Made by a program: the position numbers and the translations under genes. From Ophiocordyceps camponoti-saundersi (nom. inval.) (lineage: Eukaryota; Ascomycota; Sordariomycetes; Hypocreales; Ophiocordycipitaceae): DNA of 64,000 bases. The notes under the pieces are model-generated. The model made no database searches. It had not been told where the DNA came from and saw only the letters and a list, made by a program, of their open reading frames with translations. Shown piece after piece: positions 44,320 to 55,931 of the stretch. Location: positions 62,001 to 126,000 of the forward strand of contig PDHQ01000029.1 in the NCBI GenBank assembly GCA_003339415.1. Direction: 5' to 3'. Position 1 is the stretch's first letter. Every line of letters begins with the position of its first letter.

Positions 44320-45416
44320 ATGCTCCGCTGGCTCGTCAATGTCGGCTTTCTGGCGCTGCCGATAGCTGCCACGCTTGGCATCTTGATCGCGCTCCAGATG
44401 CATCGTCAAGCGTCTGGCCAGCCGCCGCTCTTCACCCCGCCAGCCACCGACGAGTGGTCGGAGAAGACGTACTGCCAGAAGTCGTACGGCATACACCCTG
44501 ATACCAAAGGCCAGCAGTATACGCGTACGTTCCCGTCCCTTACGAACTCGAGAAGCTGCTGCTAACCCTTCTGTCACGCAGTGAATCCGAACCAATGGGC
44601 CATGAAGGCTGGCGACGAGGGTTTCCTGTGCATGAATGTGCGTCTGGCCGACGCTGTGCTCCTTTTTGCTTGGCTGCTGACACTCGGTCCCGACAGGTGA
44701 CGACATACAGCAACCAAACATATGCCACAGACACGACGGCACCCCAATTCAAGGTCTTCTGGCAATATCCGCAGTTCAAATCCGGTCAGCCCGTGCACGC
44801 CTATCCCAACATCAAGGTTGACGGCGGTGTTCTCCCGGCGCAGCTTGAGAGCGTCAGCCAGGTCGGCGTTGATTTCAGCTGGACGATGCGCCTTGATAAC
44901 GAAACCGGCCCGACAAACGATCTCGCCGAGCTGACGGCTGGCAATGTCAATTCTAACGTCGCCTTGGACATGTTTATAGACGGCGATCAGGACAAGGCCC
45001 AGGACAGTCAGCGTGCCGACTACGAGGTCATGGTATGGTTCGCCGCCATAGGCCCGGCTACGTATGCCATTGGCCAAGATCGTGGCCCTGTCATGTCCAA
45101 GAAGGTCGACGGCACAAACTTGTAAGCGTCCAGCCTTCTCTTTTCTCATCCTCTGCTGATGTCGTTCAGCAACTTGTACGTCGGTGAAAACGATCGCAAG
45201 CAGCACGTCCTCACCTGGAAGGCCACCAGTATGGCCCACGATTTTCATGGCGACATTTCTCCTCTCATCCGCAAGGTCCTCGAAGCAAACCGTAAAGGAT
45301 TTCCCTCCTCTTCGGACTATTTGGGATACCTCTCGTTCGGCACGGAGGCATACTACTCTGACAAACCTGTTACATTTTCTGTGCCTTCATTATCAATAGA
45401 TATCCGGAAGAGTTGA
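44320..45416 (+). CDS. GH12-like glucanase, probably secreted or membrane-anchored
   Basis: Beta-jelly-roll glycosidase related to GH12 endoglucanase/xyloglucanase; predicted to act on beta-1,4-glucan or related polymer outside the cell. Four exons: 44320-44524, 44582-44637, 44697-45121 and 45170-45416; 310 residues. The N-terminal hydrophobic stretch (VNVGFLALPIAATLGILIAL) is a signal peptide or anchor. GH12-type motifs are ADYEVMVWFAAIG, with a Glu at the nucleophile position, and YLSFGTEAYYS, with the likely acid/base Glu; LPAQLESVSQVGVDFSWTM lies between strands. Sequence agreement is moderate, so a non-catalytic relative is possible. Convergent with the P450 gene, 133 bp apart. Confidence 0.75.
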
Positions 45417-45549
45417 AATTTTCTACCTCATAGACTAGTACAGCCAGCCACTTTTTCTCTCAAAGAAGGTCATTATCATTCATATCAAGATACATCAAAC
45501 TCATTTCATGCCACAGCTAAGTTGTTTCATATTGTGTCGAGTAACAACG

Positions 45550-47195
45550 TTACCGAGCCTGAACAAGGCATCGGCCACCGGACGGAGTGAGTAGGAAATG
45601 AATCCGCGGCTTCATGTCTTCGTCAGACATGCCCTCAAGTGACGAGATTTGAGCCTCGGGAAAGGCGAGAAAGAAGCGGGCGGTAGCTAGACGGAGCTCC
45701 ATCCGGGCCAAATGTTGACCGATGCAAACTGTAAGACTGGTCAACACAACATAAGGCACAACCATGTACGCATCGAACACTAACCTCGTGGCCCGCGGCC
45801 AAAGGGCATAAAGGCGTCCTTCATTGCCTTGGTCGGTTCCATCCATCGCTCGGGAATGAAGCTATCTGGGCTAGGGTATACGATTGGATCTCGATGCATG
45901 CTGTACGCCTGAGCGCTGACAACAGTGCCAGCATCAAGATTGTAGCCGGCAAGGTTAGCTCCTCCAGGAGGCACAACACGCGGCAGGCCAGAGGGTGCAG
46001 CCGAGTAGAGGCGCAGCGTCTCGTCGACGACGTGATTGAGGTAAGGCAAAGCGTGCAGTTCGGCCTCGCAAAAGTCGGTTGGCAACGTGCGCAGCTCGTC
46101 GACCAGCTTGGCGCGAATGTCGGACCTACGGCAGACAGACCATGTGAGGTAGGTCAGAGTGTTGGCAGTAGTATCGCTGCCGGCGACGATGTAAGACTGG
46201 GCCTCGTTGAGAATTTCGTCGAAGGGAAGCTTGTCGTCTGCTTCGGCGCGGAAGAGCTTGGTGAAGAGCGTTTCTTGTGCTAGATTGGGATCTTCGTCGA
46301 CGAGGCGGCGGTAGCGTCTGAGGGAATCGCCGGCATATCGTCTCATGTTGAACGAGGCTTCGGATGCGCTCTTGAAGATGGGCAATGGCACGAAGCGACT
46401 GAAACGGACAAGGGTCGGGAAAGTTGAGCGGACGGCAGATACACGGTTGACGCGCTCCAGCTCGCGGGCGTAGGCGTTTTTCTATGTTCGATGTCAACAG
46501 GAGAGATGCTGACTTGAGGTTTGAAAAGAAAGATGTTACTGACCTGACCCAGCTCCAGCATGCGGAAAGAGTCGCCAAAGGTAAGCTCGCCGATCGTGTC
46601 GGTAGCCATGAAGAGCCACCACTTGAAGACGTCTGCCGTGCCACGCTCCTTCATCTCCTCGGTAATGCGACTGATGGCAAGGTCGACTCGAGCCTCAACC
46701 CGCGGCGCCAGGCTCTTGAGCGACGTCTCGGACATGGGACCAGCGAGCAATCTGCGGTGGCGGCGGTGGAAGTCGACATCTACGGTGGAGAAGAGGGATT
46801 CGGTGCCGGCCGTAACGAGGCGCCTGTAAAAGTTGGACTTGCGGAACGTTTCCTTGGTGCTGTAGATTGTTTTTACGGCTTCGATGTCCGATATGGCTAC
46901 TTCGTCGGGGGCGATCCTCACAACGGGGCCGTAAAGCTGGTGGAGGCGATGCACATAGGTTGTGCGGGTGGCGGTCATGAAGTGGAAGTCGAGCACGAGG
47001 CTTGTGTACTTGGTATACCACGGTCCAGGGACGTGATTCGCCGAAGATCGAAGAATCTTGAAGATACTCTGCCATCATTGTTTAGATATGCGTTTACAAC
47101 AGACAAGGTCTTGTAAGTCGAGGGCGGTGGCTTCTCACCCGTAAAACTACCAGCGCAATCGCGCAGCCAGCCAGATAAAAGAGGGCCTGGGCCAT
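45550..47195 (-). CDS. Cytochrome P450 monooxygenase (first of two)
   Basis: Haem-thiolate monooxygenase, membrane-anchored by MAQALFYLAGCAIALVVLR. Exons 47195-47139, 47068-46544, 46481-45785 and 45728-45550; 485 residues. Motifs: I-helix AGSDTTANTL, K-helix ExxR in DETLRLYS, a PERW-type segment (FIPERWMEP) and the haem-binding FGRGPR|VCIG, which is split by the last intron (CGA G|GTTAGT...TTACAG|TT). All needed residues are intact. Substrate is unknown. It is convergent with the GH12-like gene and about 8.7 kb away from the second P450, with no obvious cluster partner. Confidence 0.92.
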
Positions 47196-48771
47196 CGTGA
47201 AGCACGGGATCAGATGAAGATGAGAAAGGTAGTTCTAGACCAAAAGAAGAGGCTCCCGCATGAAACTAGAGTTGCGACGATGGTGAAGCTGCGTCAACAA
47301 GATGGGCGAGCAAGCTTCAGATGAAATTCAACAGCTTTTTAAAGAGGTGAGCAGAAGGCAGCTAGATGACGAGGCTTCTGACTGATGGCTATGACAAGTC
47401 AAGTTCAAAATGTCGTAATAAACGCAACAGGGGCTCCCTTTTATGAGTCTTGATACTGCCCAGCGTAGCAACACGATGCAACCGCGGGCGTCAGCAGAGT
47501 GACGTCGGTCTGCGCTACAGACGGACTTCAACGGCGCCGACTTCCTCCGACGTGCGAGACCCAAAGCCTCGGTGACTTGCGCGCGCCGGGTTTCCGACGG
47601 CGACTTGCCACTGGGCCGACATGTTATACCGGTAGGGACTAGGCTCGGATAGCCCTGGCCAGTAGTGAGAGCCGATCTTTAACGTCTGTCCGGGCTTAGG
47701 TCATTCCCGGCTCGGGGTTACGAGTTGGTATGACGGATAATATCGATAGGTATTATTAGTAGTATCACGAACGGTTAGAGAGGTCTCGAAAGTGACAACC
47801 CCCTCGACGCCCTCGTACGTGCAAAATACTATGTACGAGTAGGTAGGCATGGATGTACGGATACGGACCTCCGGAGGACGGACATTGTAGGCATATATGC
47901 AGGTTTCAGTTGTCGGCATTCATTCCATGTCCCCAGGAAGACCGGCTTTTGTCTCTCAGCCAGCCTCCGCCACCATACGCTCTCTCTCTCGCTCCTCTCT
48001 CGAAAACGATATTAGACAGCGTCCGATAGCAGGACGTCTTTCAAAACCGTCGTCCTCTTTCCGTGCATGACTTTGGTAGGTACCGAGGCAGGTAGATAGG
48101 TAGGTACCTACCTAGGCAGTCATCTGGACAGCCTTAACTGCCGCATGGCCTTATCATGGGGCTTCTCTTACATGCAAGACGCATGCAACCTTCCCCTCAA
48201 CGGCCACCCCTCAACGGCCACCACTAATCTAACGCCCGTTGAGACCTCCTCTTTAGATACCCGAGAGGAGAAGAGAAGGTAGGTGGGTTGGTAGGTAGGT
48301 AGGTAGGTATGCATGGATCGATGGGAGAAGGCTCTCCCTACCCAACTCAACTACCATAACTCTACATCCCGTGTCAACTATCCTTCACACATACGCAAAT
48401 ACTCACGAGCGTCGTAATAGAACTGAGTTGATTGATCTCTTGACCATGGACCCCCCCCCCCCCCCCCTTCACCCAGAAAGAGATGCCCATCCTCTTCACC
48501 TTTTCCAGCCGTCCGGGTTCGATTTAAGCATGCCTCCTACATTAGGGTCACGGCTATCGCGGCGTGTCTCATGAGCGAAAACGGGCTTCAAGGGGGAAGG
48601 ACAGAGGCGCATGTGAGGCCCGCAGCTTCCTCGATTTGATGGAAGACGTGCGCGTAATCATTTAAAGCTCCTCTCCTTCGTGCCCCCTTGGCTTTGACTC
48701 CTTTTCCCTCTCACCGTCTCGAGGCGAAGCTCGTCCCGATCGTCACATTATCGCTACATTACGCCATAGCC
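47196..48771. other. Intergenic, rich in microsatellites
   Basis: No gene supported. Contains TACCTACC/GTAGGTAGG stretches (about 48078-48115 and 48291-48309), a CT-rich tract (47980-48000), a 13-bp tandem duplication near 48195-48225 (CCTCAACGGCCAC twice) and a poly-C run (48451-48467). The right end is the GH92 promoter; an in-frame upstream ATG at 48688 is discussed there. Confidence 0.5.
48451..48467. repeat. 17-base poly-C run
   Basis: Uninterrupted C17 between the P450 and GH92 genes. No coding role; prone to length error. Confidence 0.85.
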
Positions 48772-51198
48772 ATGGCTTCTTTGCTTGTTCAAGTGCTTAT
48801 CATCGTCAGCGCTGTTATCGCTCTATCCCCCCCTTTCGATCCGCTTGATTATGTCGATCCGCTCATTGGTTCCATCAATGCCGGCAACGTCTTTGCCGGC
48901 GCGACGTTGCCGTACGGCATGGCCAAAGCCGTTGCCGATTCCAACAGCCAATCCAACCAAGGCGGATTCACCTTTGACAACCGGCCCGTGACAGGCTTCA
49001 GCGTCCTGCACGACTCCGGCACCGGCGGTGCGCCTTCGCTCGGTAACTTTGCGCTATTTCCTTTCGCCTCTTGCCAGGGCGATGATGTGGATGGATGCGC
49101 TTTCCCCAAGAAGACTCGCGTGCAGTTCGGCACTTACGCTCGAGAGAGCGTCAAAGCCCGGCCCGGTTACTTCGGCCTCACCCTAACATCCGGGCCGCAG
49201 GTTGAGATGACGGCGGCCCGGCACACGGCCCTGTTCCGCTTCAGCTTCGGTCCGGACGACAAGCCGCTGATCCTGCAAGACTTGACGGACCTTTCCGACT
49301 CGCGCCAGGACAATGGCTCTGTCAAGGTTGACGCCGCCGCCCGACGCATCACGGGCAACGCCGTCTTCAAATCGAGTTTCGGCAAGGACAATTACCAGGC
49401 TTTTTTCTGCACCGATTTCGGCACCGACCGCGATGTTGTCAGCTCTGGCATCTTCTCTGATTCCCGTGCCAGCACTACCGTCCAGGAGTTCATCATCTCG
49501 CGCGGCATGAATGGCTACCCCCCTCCAGGAGGCGCTTTCATGCGGTTTGCCGCCGGCGACCAGCCCATCCTGGCGCGCGTCGGCATTAGCCTCATCAGTA
49601 CCGAGCAGGCCTGTGCCAGCGCCGAGCATGAGATTTCCACCTGGGACTTCGAAGGCTATGAGACCGCTGCTGCAGATGCATGGCGCCGCAAGCTGGCACC
49701 CATCGCAGTAGACACGACTGGTGTTGACAAGAGTTTCGTCCGCACCCTCTACTCTGGCGTCTATCGCACCATGATCAGTCCGCAGAACTACACTGGTGAG
49801 AATCCGCTCTGGGACGACGGCGAGCCTTACTTCGACTCTTACTATTGCATCTGGGACCTATTTCGCTCTCAGTTGCCGTTGCTGACCATCATCGACCCGG
49901 ACGCGCTGGCACAGATGATACGCTCGCTCATTTCCATCTACGAGCATGACGGCTGGATGCCCGACTGTCGGATGAGCCTGAACCGCGGCTACACTCAAGG
50001 CGGCTCCAACGCCGATAACGTGCTGGCTGATGCCTTTGTCAAGGGCATCACAGGAGGCATAGACTGGGCCAAGGGTCTCGAGGCTGCCAAGAAGGATGCT
50101 GACGTCGAGCCTTTCGATTGGTCATCTCACGGCCGTGGTGGCCTCGACTCCTGGAAGGCACTGGGTTACATCCCCGTACAGGACTTCGACTATCGAGGTT
50201 TTGGACCCATGACGCGTAGCATCAGCCGCACGCTCGAATATTCCTACAACGACTTTTGCATATCACAGCTTGCTGCCGGCCTGGGCCACACCGCCGATGC
50301 CGAAAAGTACCTCACCTCGAGCAGCAACTGGCGTAACCTATGGCGCGAGGACCAGGGCTCGCGCCTCTTCAACGGTTCCGACACGGGCTTCACCGGATTC
50401 TTCCAGCCCAGGTATCTTAACCAGACCTGGGGATCGCAGGATCCGCTGCGCTGCAGCGCAGTCGACAATTCGGGCAGCGCGTGCTCGCTGACGAACAACG
50501 CGGCCGAAACATATGAGGGCAGCATCTGGGAGTACAACTTGTGAGTCATTGCCACAGGAAACTGGAAGTAGCTGAGGATGACACTGACGCCGAAAAGCTT
50601 CGTACCACACGCCCAGGCTGAGTTGATCAAGCTCTGCGGCGGGCCCGAAGCCTACGTCCGCCGTCTCAGATACCTCCACGACAACGGCTTCGACGATGTC
50701 GGCAACGAGCCCTCATTCCTGACCTCCTTCCAGTACCACTACGCCGGTCGTCCAGCACTCTCGGCGAAGCGGGTTCGCAACCTGATTCCGAGCCGCTTTT
50801 CCGACACGCCCGGAGGTCTGCCGGGCAACGACGACAGCGGAGCGATGGGCGCCTTTGCCTTCTTCTCCATGATGGGGCTGTTTCCTAATCCTGGGCAGGA
50901 CGTCTACTTCATTACGCCACCTTTCTTCCGCAACATTAACATTACCAGCCCGCTAACGGGAAAGACGGCCAGCGTTCGCGCAGTGAACTTCGATGCGGCT
51001 TACCGTAATTTGTACATTCAGTCGGCCACACTTGACGGCAAGCCCTACAGCAAGAATTGGCTTGACCACTCCTTCTTTACCGAAGGCAAGGAACTCGTCC
51101 TTACGCTGGCCGACCGCGAGAGCAACTGGGGTACGGCGGTTAAGGACTTGCCACCGAGTCTGGGACAATACGCCGCTCCTGGAACGGTCAGATCATGA
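48772..51198 (+). CDS. Secreted GH92 alpha-mannosidase-like protein
   Basis: Family GH92 enzymes are exo-acting calcium-dependent alpha-mannosidases, most often alpha-1,2. Exons 48772-50540 and 50598-51198 (intron GTGAGT...AAAAG); 789 residues. Signal peptide MASLLVQVLIIVSAVIALS. Family features: DYVDPLIGSINAGNVFAGATLPYGM at the N-terminus, VLHDSGTGGAPS, GWMPDCRMSLNRGYTQGGSNADN, and EYNFFVPHAQAELIKLCGG across the splice site. An upstream in-frame ATG at 48688 would add 28 residues before the signal peptide and is less likely. Several N-glycosylation sites (NxS/T) fit secretion. Probably trims mannan or N-glycans for nutrition. Confidence 0.93.
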
Positions 51199-52490
51199 AA
51201 GTCGGAGCACCTCTTTTCTGGGGTGCTTGGGATGAAGTTATGCCCGGTGACTCCGAAGAGGGTTGGTTCATGTTGCCTATGCAAGCAGAGGCTCTTGAGG
51301 TGACACAGAAACCTTTACTCTTAGGTAGTATGACTCTTAGGTAGTATTCTTAGAGAATGAATACATGTACTGTTAACAGAGGTTAAACTGGCGTCCGAAA
51401 CATGCCTCGCTTTCCAATTTGAATGCCACACTTGGCCTGCTTGCATTGCAGTTTGTTTTGGAACCCAGCTACTGAATGAGAGCTCTTCCATGAAGGGTAA
51501 CTTGACAGATGAATGAAGATGGGCAGATTCCTGACGAGGTGAGGCCGTTACCGACAATAAAGTACTTGTATCAGAGTCCGTCGTTGACAATGAGGTAGGC
51601 TAGAGAGGCTTTTCGCGGGGGAGAACGTTATGGCAGCATACCTTTGCGTTGTCGATCCAGATGAGAGTCAATGACTTCTTACTTCGAGACAGACGCTTGG
51701 GATCTGTAGAAAAGTTAAACAGCCCGCTATGGCAATCAAAGGATGAAGCAAGTAGAATGATTCGACAACAATGATCACGTAGGATTAAATGTTTCCGGAC
51801 TTCTGAGAAGGGAATCGTCGTAATGATAACTGAGTCTGATGTCAGGGTGTTGGCGCACCTGCATTTTCAGCTTCATTGTGTGATGATTCAACTCATGATA
51901 TACTCTACGAACCTACGTTGTCGCAATTCGGCAAGATCTGGACTGCAACCGATCAATTGCAACGCTCCTGATACTACGGCATATCAGTCTTCGCCACAAC
52001 CAGCGTTTCATATGTGGTCGTGTCATATGTGAGATTGTCCAGTCAACCCGTCTATCAGCTGCTTCCCTGCACCGTTCAGGCTACGATGAGATGTTTCACC
52101 GGTTACGTTGCGGCACCGTAGCTGCGGTTCGGAACGGAGCGCGAGACACTTTTGACTTGGACAGGATTACCAGGTTGGCAATCAACACTTTTCCTCCCCT
52201 ACGCGTCGGAGATCGGGCATGTCCGCTTCTGCTGTTTTCACTAGTCGTATTGCCACAACGCAGCTGTGGTGAACCGAGCACAAGATGCACTTGACTTGGA
52301 TGTTATCACCGGGTGAGCAATCGACACCTCACTCACTTCGCTATCTCTGGTGTGTAAGGTGTTGGTCACGTCCGCTTCTGCTACACGATACTTGTAGGGT
52401 TGACATGAAAAAACCCTTTAATCTCTCGCATTCTTCTCACAATCGCCTCATCTCTAATAGGAACACTTCACAAATAGCACACAAGAAATA
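51199..52490. other. Intergenic with an imperfect tandem duplication
   Basis: No gene supported. The duplicated block at 52153-52390 is listed separately. This marks the start of a visibly more AT-rich intergenic background that continues to the right edge. Confidence 0.5.
52153..52390. repeat. Imperfect tandem duplication, period about 135 bp
   Basis: Copy 1 starts TTGACTTGGACAGGATTACC near 52153 and copy 2 TTGACTTGGATGTTATCACC near 52290; both continue with GCAATC(A/G)ACAC and GTCCGCTTCTGCT. Boundaries are approximate. Confidence 0.5.
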
Positions 52491-53254
52491 ATGAAAGCCA
52501 GTACGTACACTTTTTGACAGGATCTATGTTTCTTCTCAACAGTCTAATAACCCACTTTAGCCACCATCATCCGCGGTCTGGCAGCCGGGAGTGTCACCTT
52601 CACCCAGCAAGGGGACCAAGTTCACGTCTCCGGTATAATCTCAGGGTTAAGCCCAGGACTTCATGGGTTTCACATCCACGAAAAGAACGACCTCAGCCAG
52701 AACTGCACCAAGACGGGCTTTCACTGTGAGTTTAGTCCTTGTGATCTAGACGAAGAGGCCGTGTCTGACGTTGATTGTGCAGTCAATCCTTTTAAACAAA
52801 CTCACGGCGCTCCGAACAATACGGTCCGCCACGTTGGCGATCTTGGAAACATCGAGGCTGATCGAGATGGGGTTGCGCACGTGTCGATTAACGACTCGCT
52901 CATCTCCTTGACGGACCCCACGAGAAAAATATTAAATGTAGGCCTTGTAAAACGCCTTAAAAGTGATAGTATCTGACTCGTCTTGCAGCTCGCCGTCGTG
53001 GTTCACAGTGGCGAGGACGATTATGGACGTGGTGGTCAGCAGGATTCTCTCATCACAGGACACTCCCATGAACGGATAGCATGCGGTATGTCGCTATTAT
53101 TTATTCCCTGCTGGGGCAAAGCTAATCTGAGATGGAAACAGGTCTTATTACAGCTGATGGCAGTGGCGGTCATGACAGGGATCATGACCAGAAACAGGAT
53201 GGTCAAGGCAAAGAGTCCGGGGAAGGCCAGGGAAGTGGTGGTGAGGAACGTTAG
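52491..53254 (+). CDS. Cu/Zn superoxide dismutase with Gly/Glu/His-rich C-terminal tail
   Basis: Converts superoxide to H2O2 and O2. Five exons: 52491-52500, 52561-52725, 52783-52937, 52989-53085 and 53142-53254; 179 residues. All metal ligands are present: His41, His43, His58, His66, His75, Asp78 and His116 (in GFHIHE, GFHF, THGAP, RHVGD and VVVHSGEDD). Cys52 and Cys142 can form the conserved disulfide and Arg139 is the active-site Arg. The first coding exon is only 10 nt. There is no signal peptide, so it is cytosolic, unlike many SOD-family extras. After the canonical end (ACGLITAD) a low-complexity tail of about 30 residues follows (GSGGHDRDHDQKQDGQGK...), absent from ordinary Sod1. It may be a lineage-specific paralogue. 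Confidence 0.87.
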
Positions 53255-54487
53255 TATCTGGGAAAGAAACGGCCCTCATTTTCGAGAGACTTGACGGTAT
53301 GTTCATTTACAACTGACTGGCAGATACGCATGTGTTGTCAATCAAGCCCGCAGATGTTGGGAGCATCTGTATGTTCAAGAGAGTATGCAAAAACTGCTGA
53401 GCTGTCACGACGCGAGATAGTCGTAAACCATAACCCTGCGATAGATTCAATAGCTTCCCCAAACCTAGGAAGCATCTTTTACGTGATGGGTTGCATAACA
53501 ACTGCCGGCGGTATGAAGTGCTACTTAGCTCGAGCGGGTTCAGGAATCCTGTTCTGCCTACGTCCGTACAAGTGTTCTGCGTCGCGCCTACACGAACCAG
53601 ATGTCTAGTCTGTCCCGGGAGGATGCCTTTACTCTGGAGTGCCAGAACTGCGTAGCACACGACAACAGCTGAGAAGAAGCATCGCACTGTAGAAATACGG
53701 CGCAGCGCGGGGCGGACAACCTTCTTCCGGGGGCCGGGTTCAGTGGGGCCGACTCTAGTGTGGCCGGATTTAAGAGCGGGGTCAATGGAGCCCGGTCGCT
53801 CCGGTCGGCCTCCGTCACTACAGACGTACTCCGTACAGACCTATGCATGTAGTTTCACTATCTCCGGATCCCCGCACGAACAGCGCCCTTTTCCACGGTG
53901 TATAACTTGCCATGTCCCCGGTCGATCTCGTAAACTACGACTATAGAGTGTAGATTACCGAAGCCTGGGAACGTCTCCGCCGCAACAATGCATTTCGGCA
54001 GTGAGAGTCTTGTCATGTACTATTCTTTCCTATGTCTTATTCAACGGAACTCTGACTCCTGACTCGAAGCCTTTTGCCCTCAAATTTTCGTTCACCCAAT
54101 TGTACGAAGCTCCTTCCAGCCCCTGTCTCCGCTCTAGATGCCAACCTCTTACGTATGAATCGCTTACTTATGAATTCATTAGTGTCCAGGTGTCGAGGAT
54201 GACAGACAGAGTGTGACGTGATATTGTATACTACCTACTAGGTGTAGTACCTCTTTCGTGCATGTCACCGAGCCGTTGTTAGTCAAACGTCTTTTCCTTC
54301 CTCCAAGTCTAGATGGGGGATCTGCTTAGCTGTAGCAGTACTTCACTGTACGTCTCATTATCACAATGTCAGCCTCGATATTCCGGCGTAGATGGCATAT
54401 TACAAGTACGTCATATCGATGTGAGAGTCAGAACCTGTCACGAAATTGCCTCATCGTCGTCTTTCCAGATCCGCCATACGGTACTCT
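53255..54487. other. Intergenic
   Basis: Holds the promoter of the aldoxime dehydratase; a TACTCCGTA motif at 53827-53835. No gene supported. Confidence 0.45.
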
Positions 54488-55528
54488 ATGTTCGACGAAG
54501 CTATTCCAAGTCATCTCCAAAAGGAGCGGACTCTACCAGTCAAGACACCGCCGAATCACCAGCCTCCGTTTCCAGCGTACGTTGCGCGCTTCTCGCAAGA
54601 TGCGCCTGGCTTCGTCCTCGCCGTCATTGGAGCACAATTTCCTGGGACAAGCGTGCCCGACAACGCTTTTCGCACCAAGCTCGAGTCCTTTCTCTTGTCA
54701 GAATGCCCCTCTGTTGTGGAATGGGCGTCCTCCAGTGACTCTAAAGGCCTTTATAATATCGCTCTCCTAGCATATTGGTCAAGCTCGGCCGTCTACGATA
54801 AGTGGCTCGTAGACTCGGGCTTTTGGACCTGGTGGGAGAGCCTCGACCCCGCGACTCAAAGCCATGGATGGTTCCTGGAGGTCTTCCGTTGCCCTTTAAA
54901 TCGGTTTGAGACTATCTTCTCCGATGGCAACGTTCCTGAAGGCGCAGCGAAGATGTGGACGCACTTTAGCGGACCAGTTCAGGAGCACCACTACTGGGGA
55001 GCTATGCGAGATAGGCTCCCGGCAAGCCAGACGGACGAGCTGAAGAGCGCAGAGTTTGAACCTGATGAATCGACGCGGTCCGGGCGTGTTCGCGTTCCCG
55101 GTCGACAAAACCTCGCCGTTATCCGTTCCGGTCAGGATTGGGGTGACACAATTGACGAGGAGCGTCAGCTGTATCTCACCACCATGCAGCCAGTTCTCAA
55201 AGCAGGCATGGACTTCCTGCACCGAGACGGAGAAGAAGTAGGATGTATCAGTTGTCGCTATATGGATATTATCGATCCGACGACATTCAAGGCCGACAGA
55301 TCGCGAACCTTCGGCTTGGCGTACTTTCGGGACCTGGCATCGCTCGAGAACTGGAGTAAAAACCACCCGAGCCACTTGAAGATTTTCGGCACGTTTTCAA
55401 AGTACGCGTCCCAGCTTCAAGGCAACATCTCGCTTCGACTGTTCCACGAGGTTTTCGTCCTCAGTAAAGAGGATCAGTATTTTGAGTATATTGGCTGCCA
55501 TCCGGGGACCGGCATGTCTAGCTGTTAA
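54488..55528 (+). CDS. oxd: Haem-dependent aldoxime dehydratase (phenylacetaldoxime dehydratase-like)
   Basis: Dehydrates an aldoxime (R-CH=N-OH) to a nitrile (R-CN) at a ferrous haem, a rare reaction. Intronless, 346 residues, close to the ~350 of bacterial Oxd enzymes. Conserved blocks: a FPAYVARF N-terminal block, HHYWGAMRDRLPASQTD, NLAVIRSGQDWGD, DEERQLYL, GMDFLHRDGEEVGC, NHPSHLKIF, LRLFHEVFV and EYIGCHPGTGM. Key residues correspond to those of the studied enzymes: proximal haem ligand His296 (HPSHLKIF), catalytic His320 (LFHEV), Ser214 (RSGQ) and an Arg at 174 or 176 (MRDR). Start MFDEAIPSHLQKERT aligns with the bacterial N-terminus. Fusarium graminearum has a characterised homologue. 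Located between a SOD gene and a P450 gene; likely part of a small biosynthetic or detoxification cluster. Confidence 0.93.
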   Translation: MFDEAIPSHLQKERTLPVKTPPNHQPPFPAYVARFSQDAPGFVLAVIGAQFPGTSVPDNAFRTKLESFLLSECPSVVEWASSSDSKGLYNIALLAYWSSSAVYDKWLVDSGFWTWWESLDPATQSHGWFLEVFRCPLNRFETIFSDGNVPEGAAKMWTHFSGPVQEHHYWGAMRDRLPASQTDELKSAEFEPDESTRSGRVRVPGRQNLAVIRSGQDWGDTIDEERQLYLTTMQPVLKAGMDFLHRDGEEVGCISCRYMDIIDPTTFKADRSRTFGLAYFRDLASLENWSKNHPSHLKIFGTFSKYASQLQGNISLRLFHEVFVLSKEDQYFEYIGCHPGTGMSSC

Positions 55529-55931
55529 CTGCCATCGTATCGTGATACTATCATGTCTCTTTCACTGATGGCGTTTGCTATTCTAATTCAGATACCTACA
55601 TGTATGTGTAGAGCTACCTGGCTCTGCAGAGATTGGATGGCTCGATTTGGAGAAGAAATAGATTGCAAGTATTTGGTCAACTGCTATGGCCTAGAAGAAA
55701 GCTGCTCGATGGTGTTTCCGTACAAGGCCGACACAGTTCATTGCTATCGGCTCATTTACATCTCCACTGTCATCAGAGTCACCAAAAGTCGTGCAATATG
55801 AGAACGATCACAACTATTCATGTGTATCCAGCCACTTGATTCCACGTCTCGTGCTGCCTACAAATAGAATTGACAGTGATTAAGTCGTTCCAGCAATAGC
55901 GACATAAAAAGGGCTCCTCCCAAAGTCCTCT
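55529..55931. other. Convergent spacer between oxd and P450 genes
   Basis: About 400 bp, AT-rich, nothing recognisable beyond presumed 3' UTRs. Confidence 0.5.

Noticed and set aside
53291..53608. 105-codon frame downstream of SOD
   Set aside because: Starts inside the probable SOD 3' UTR and shows no recognisable features.
55553..55801. 82-codon hydrophobic frame after the aldoxime dehydratase
   Set aside because: Begins 25 bp after a stop in presumed 3' UTR; no promoter or family sign.
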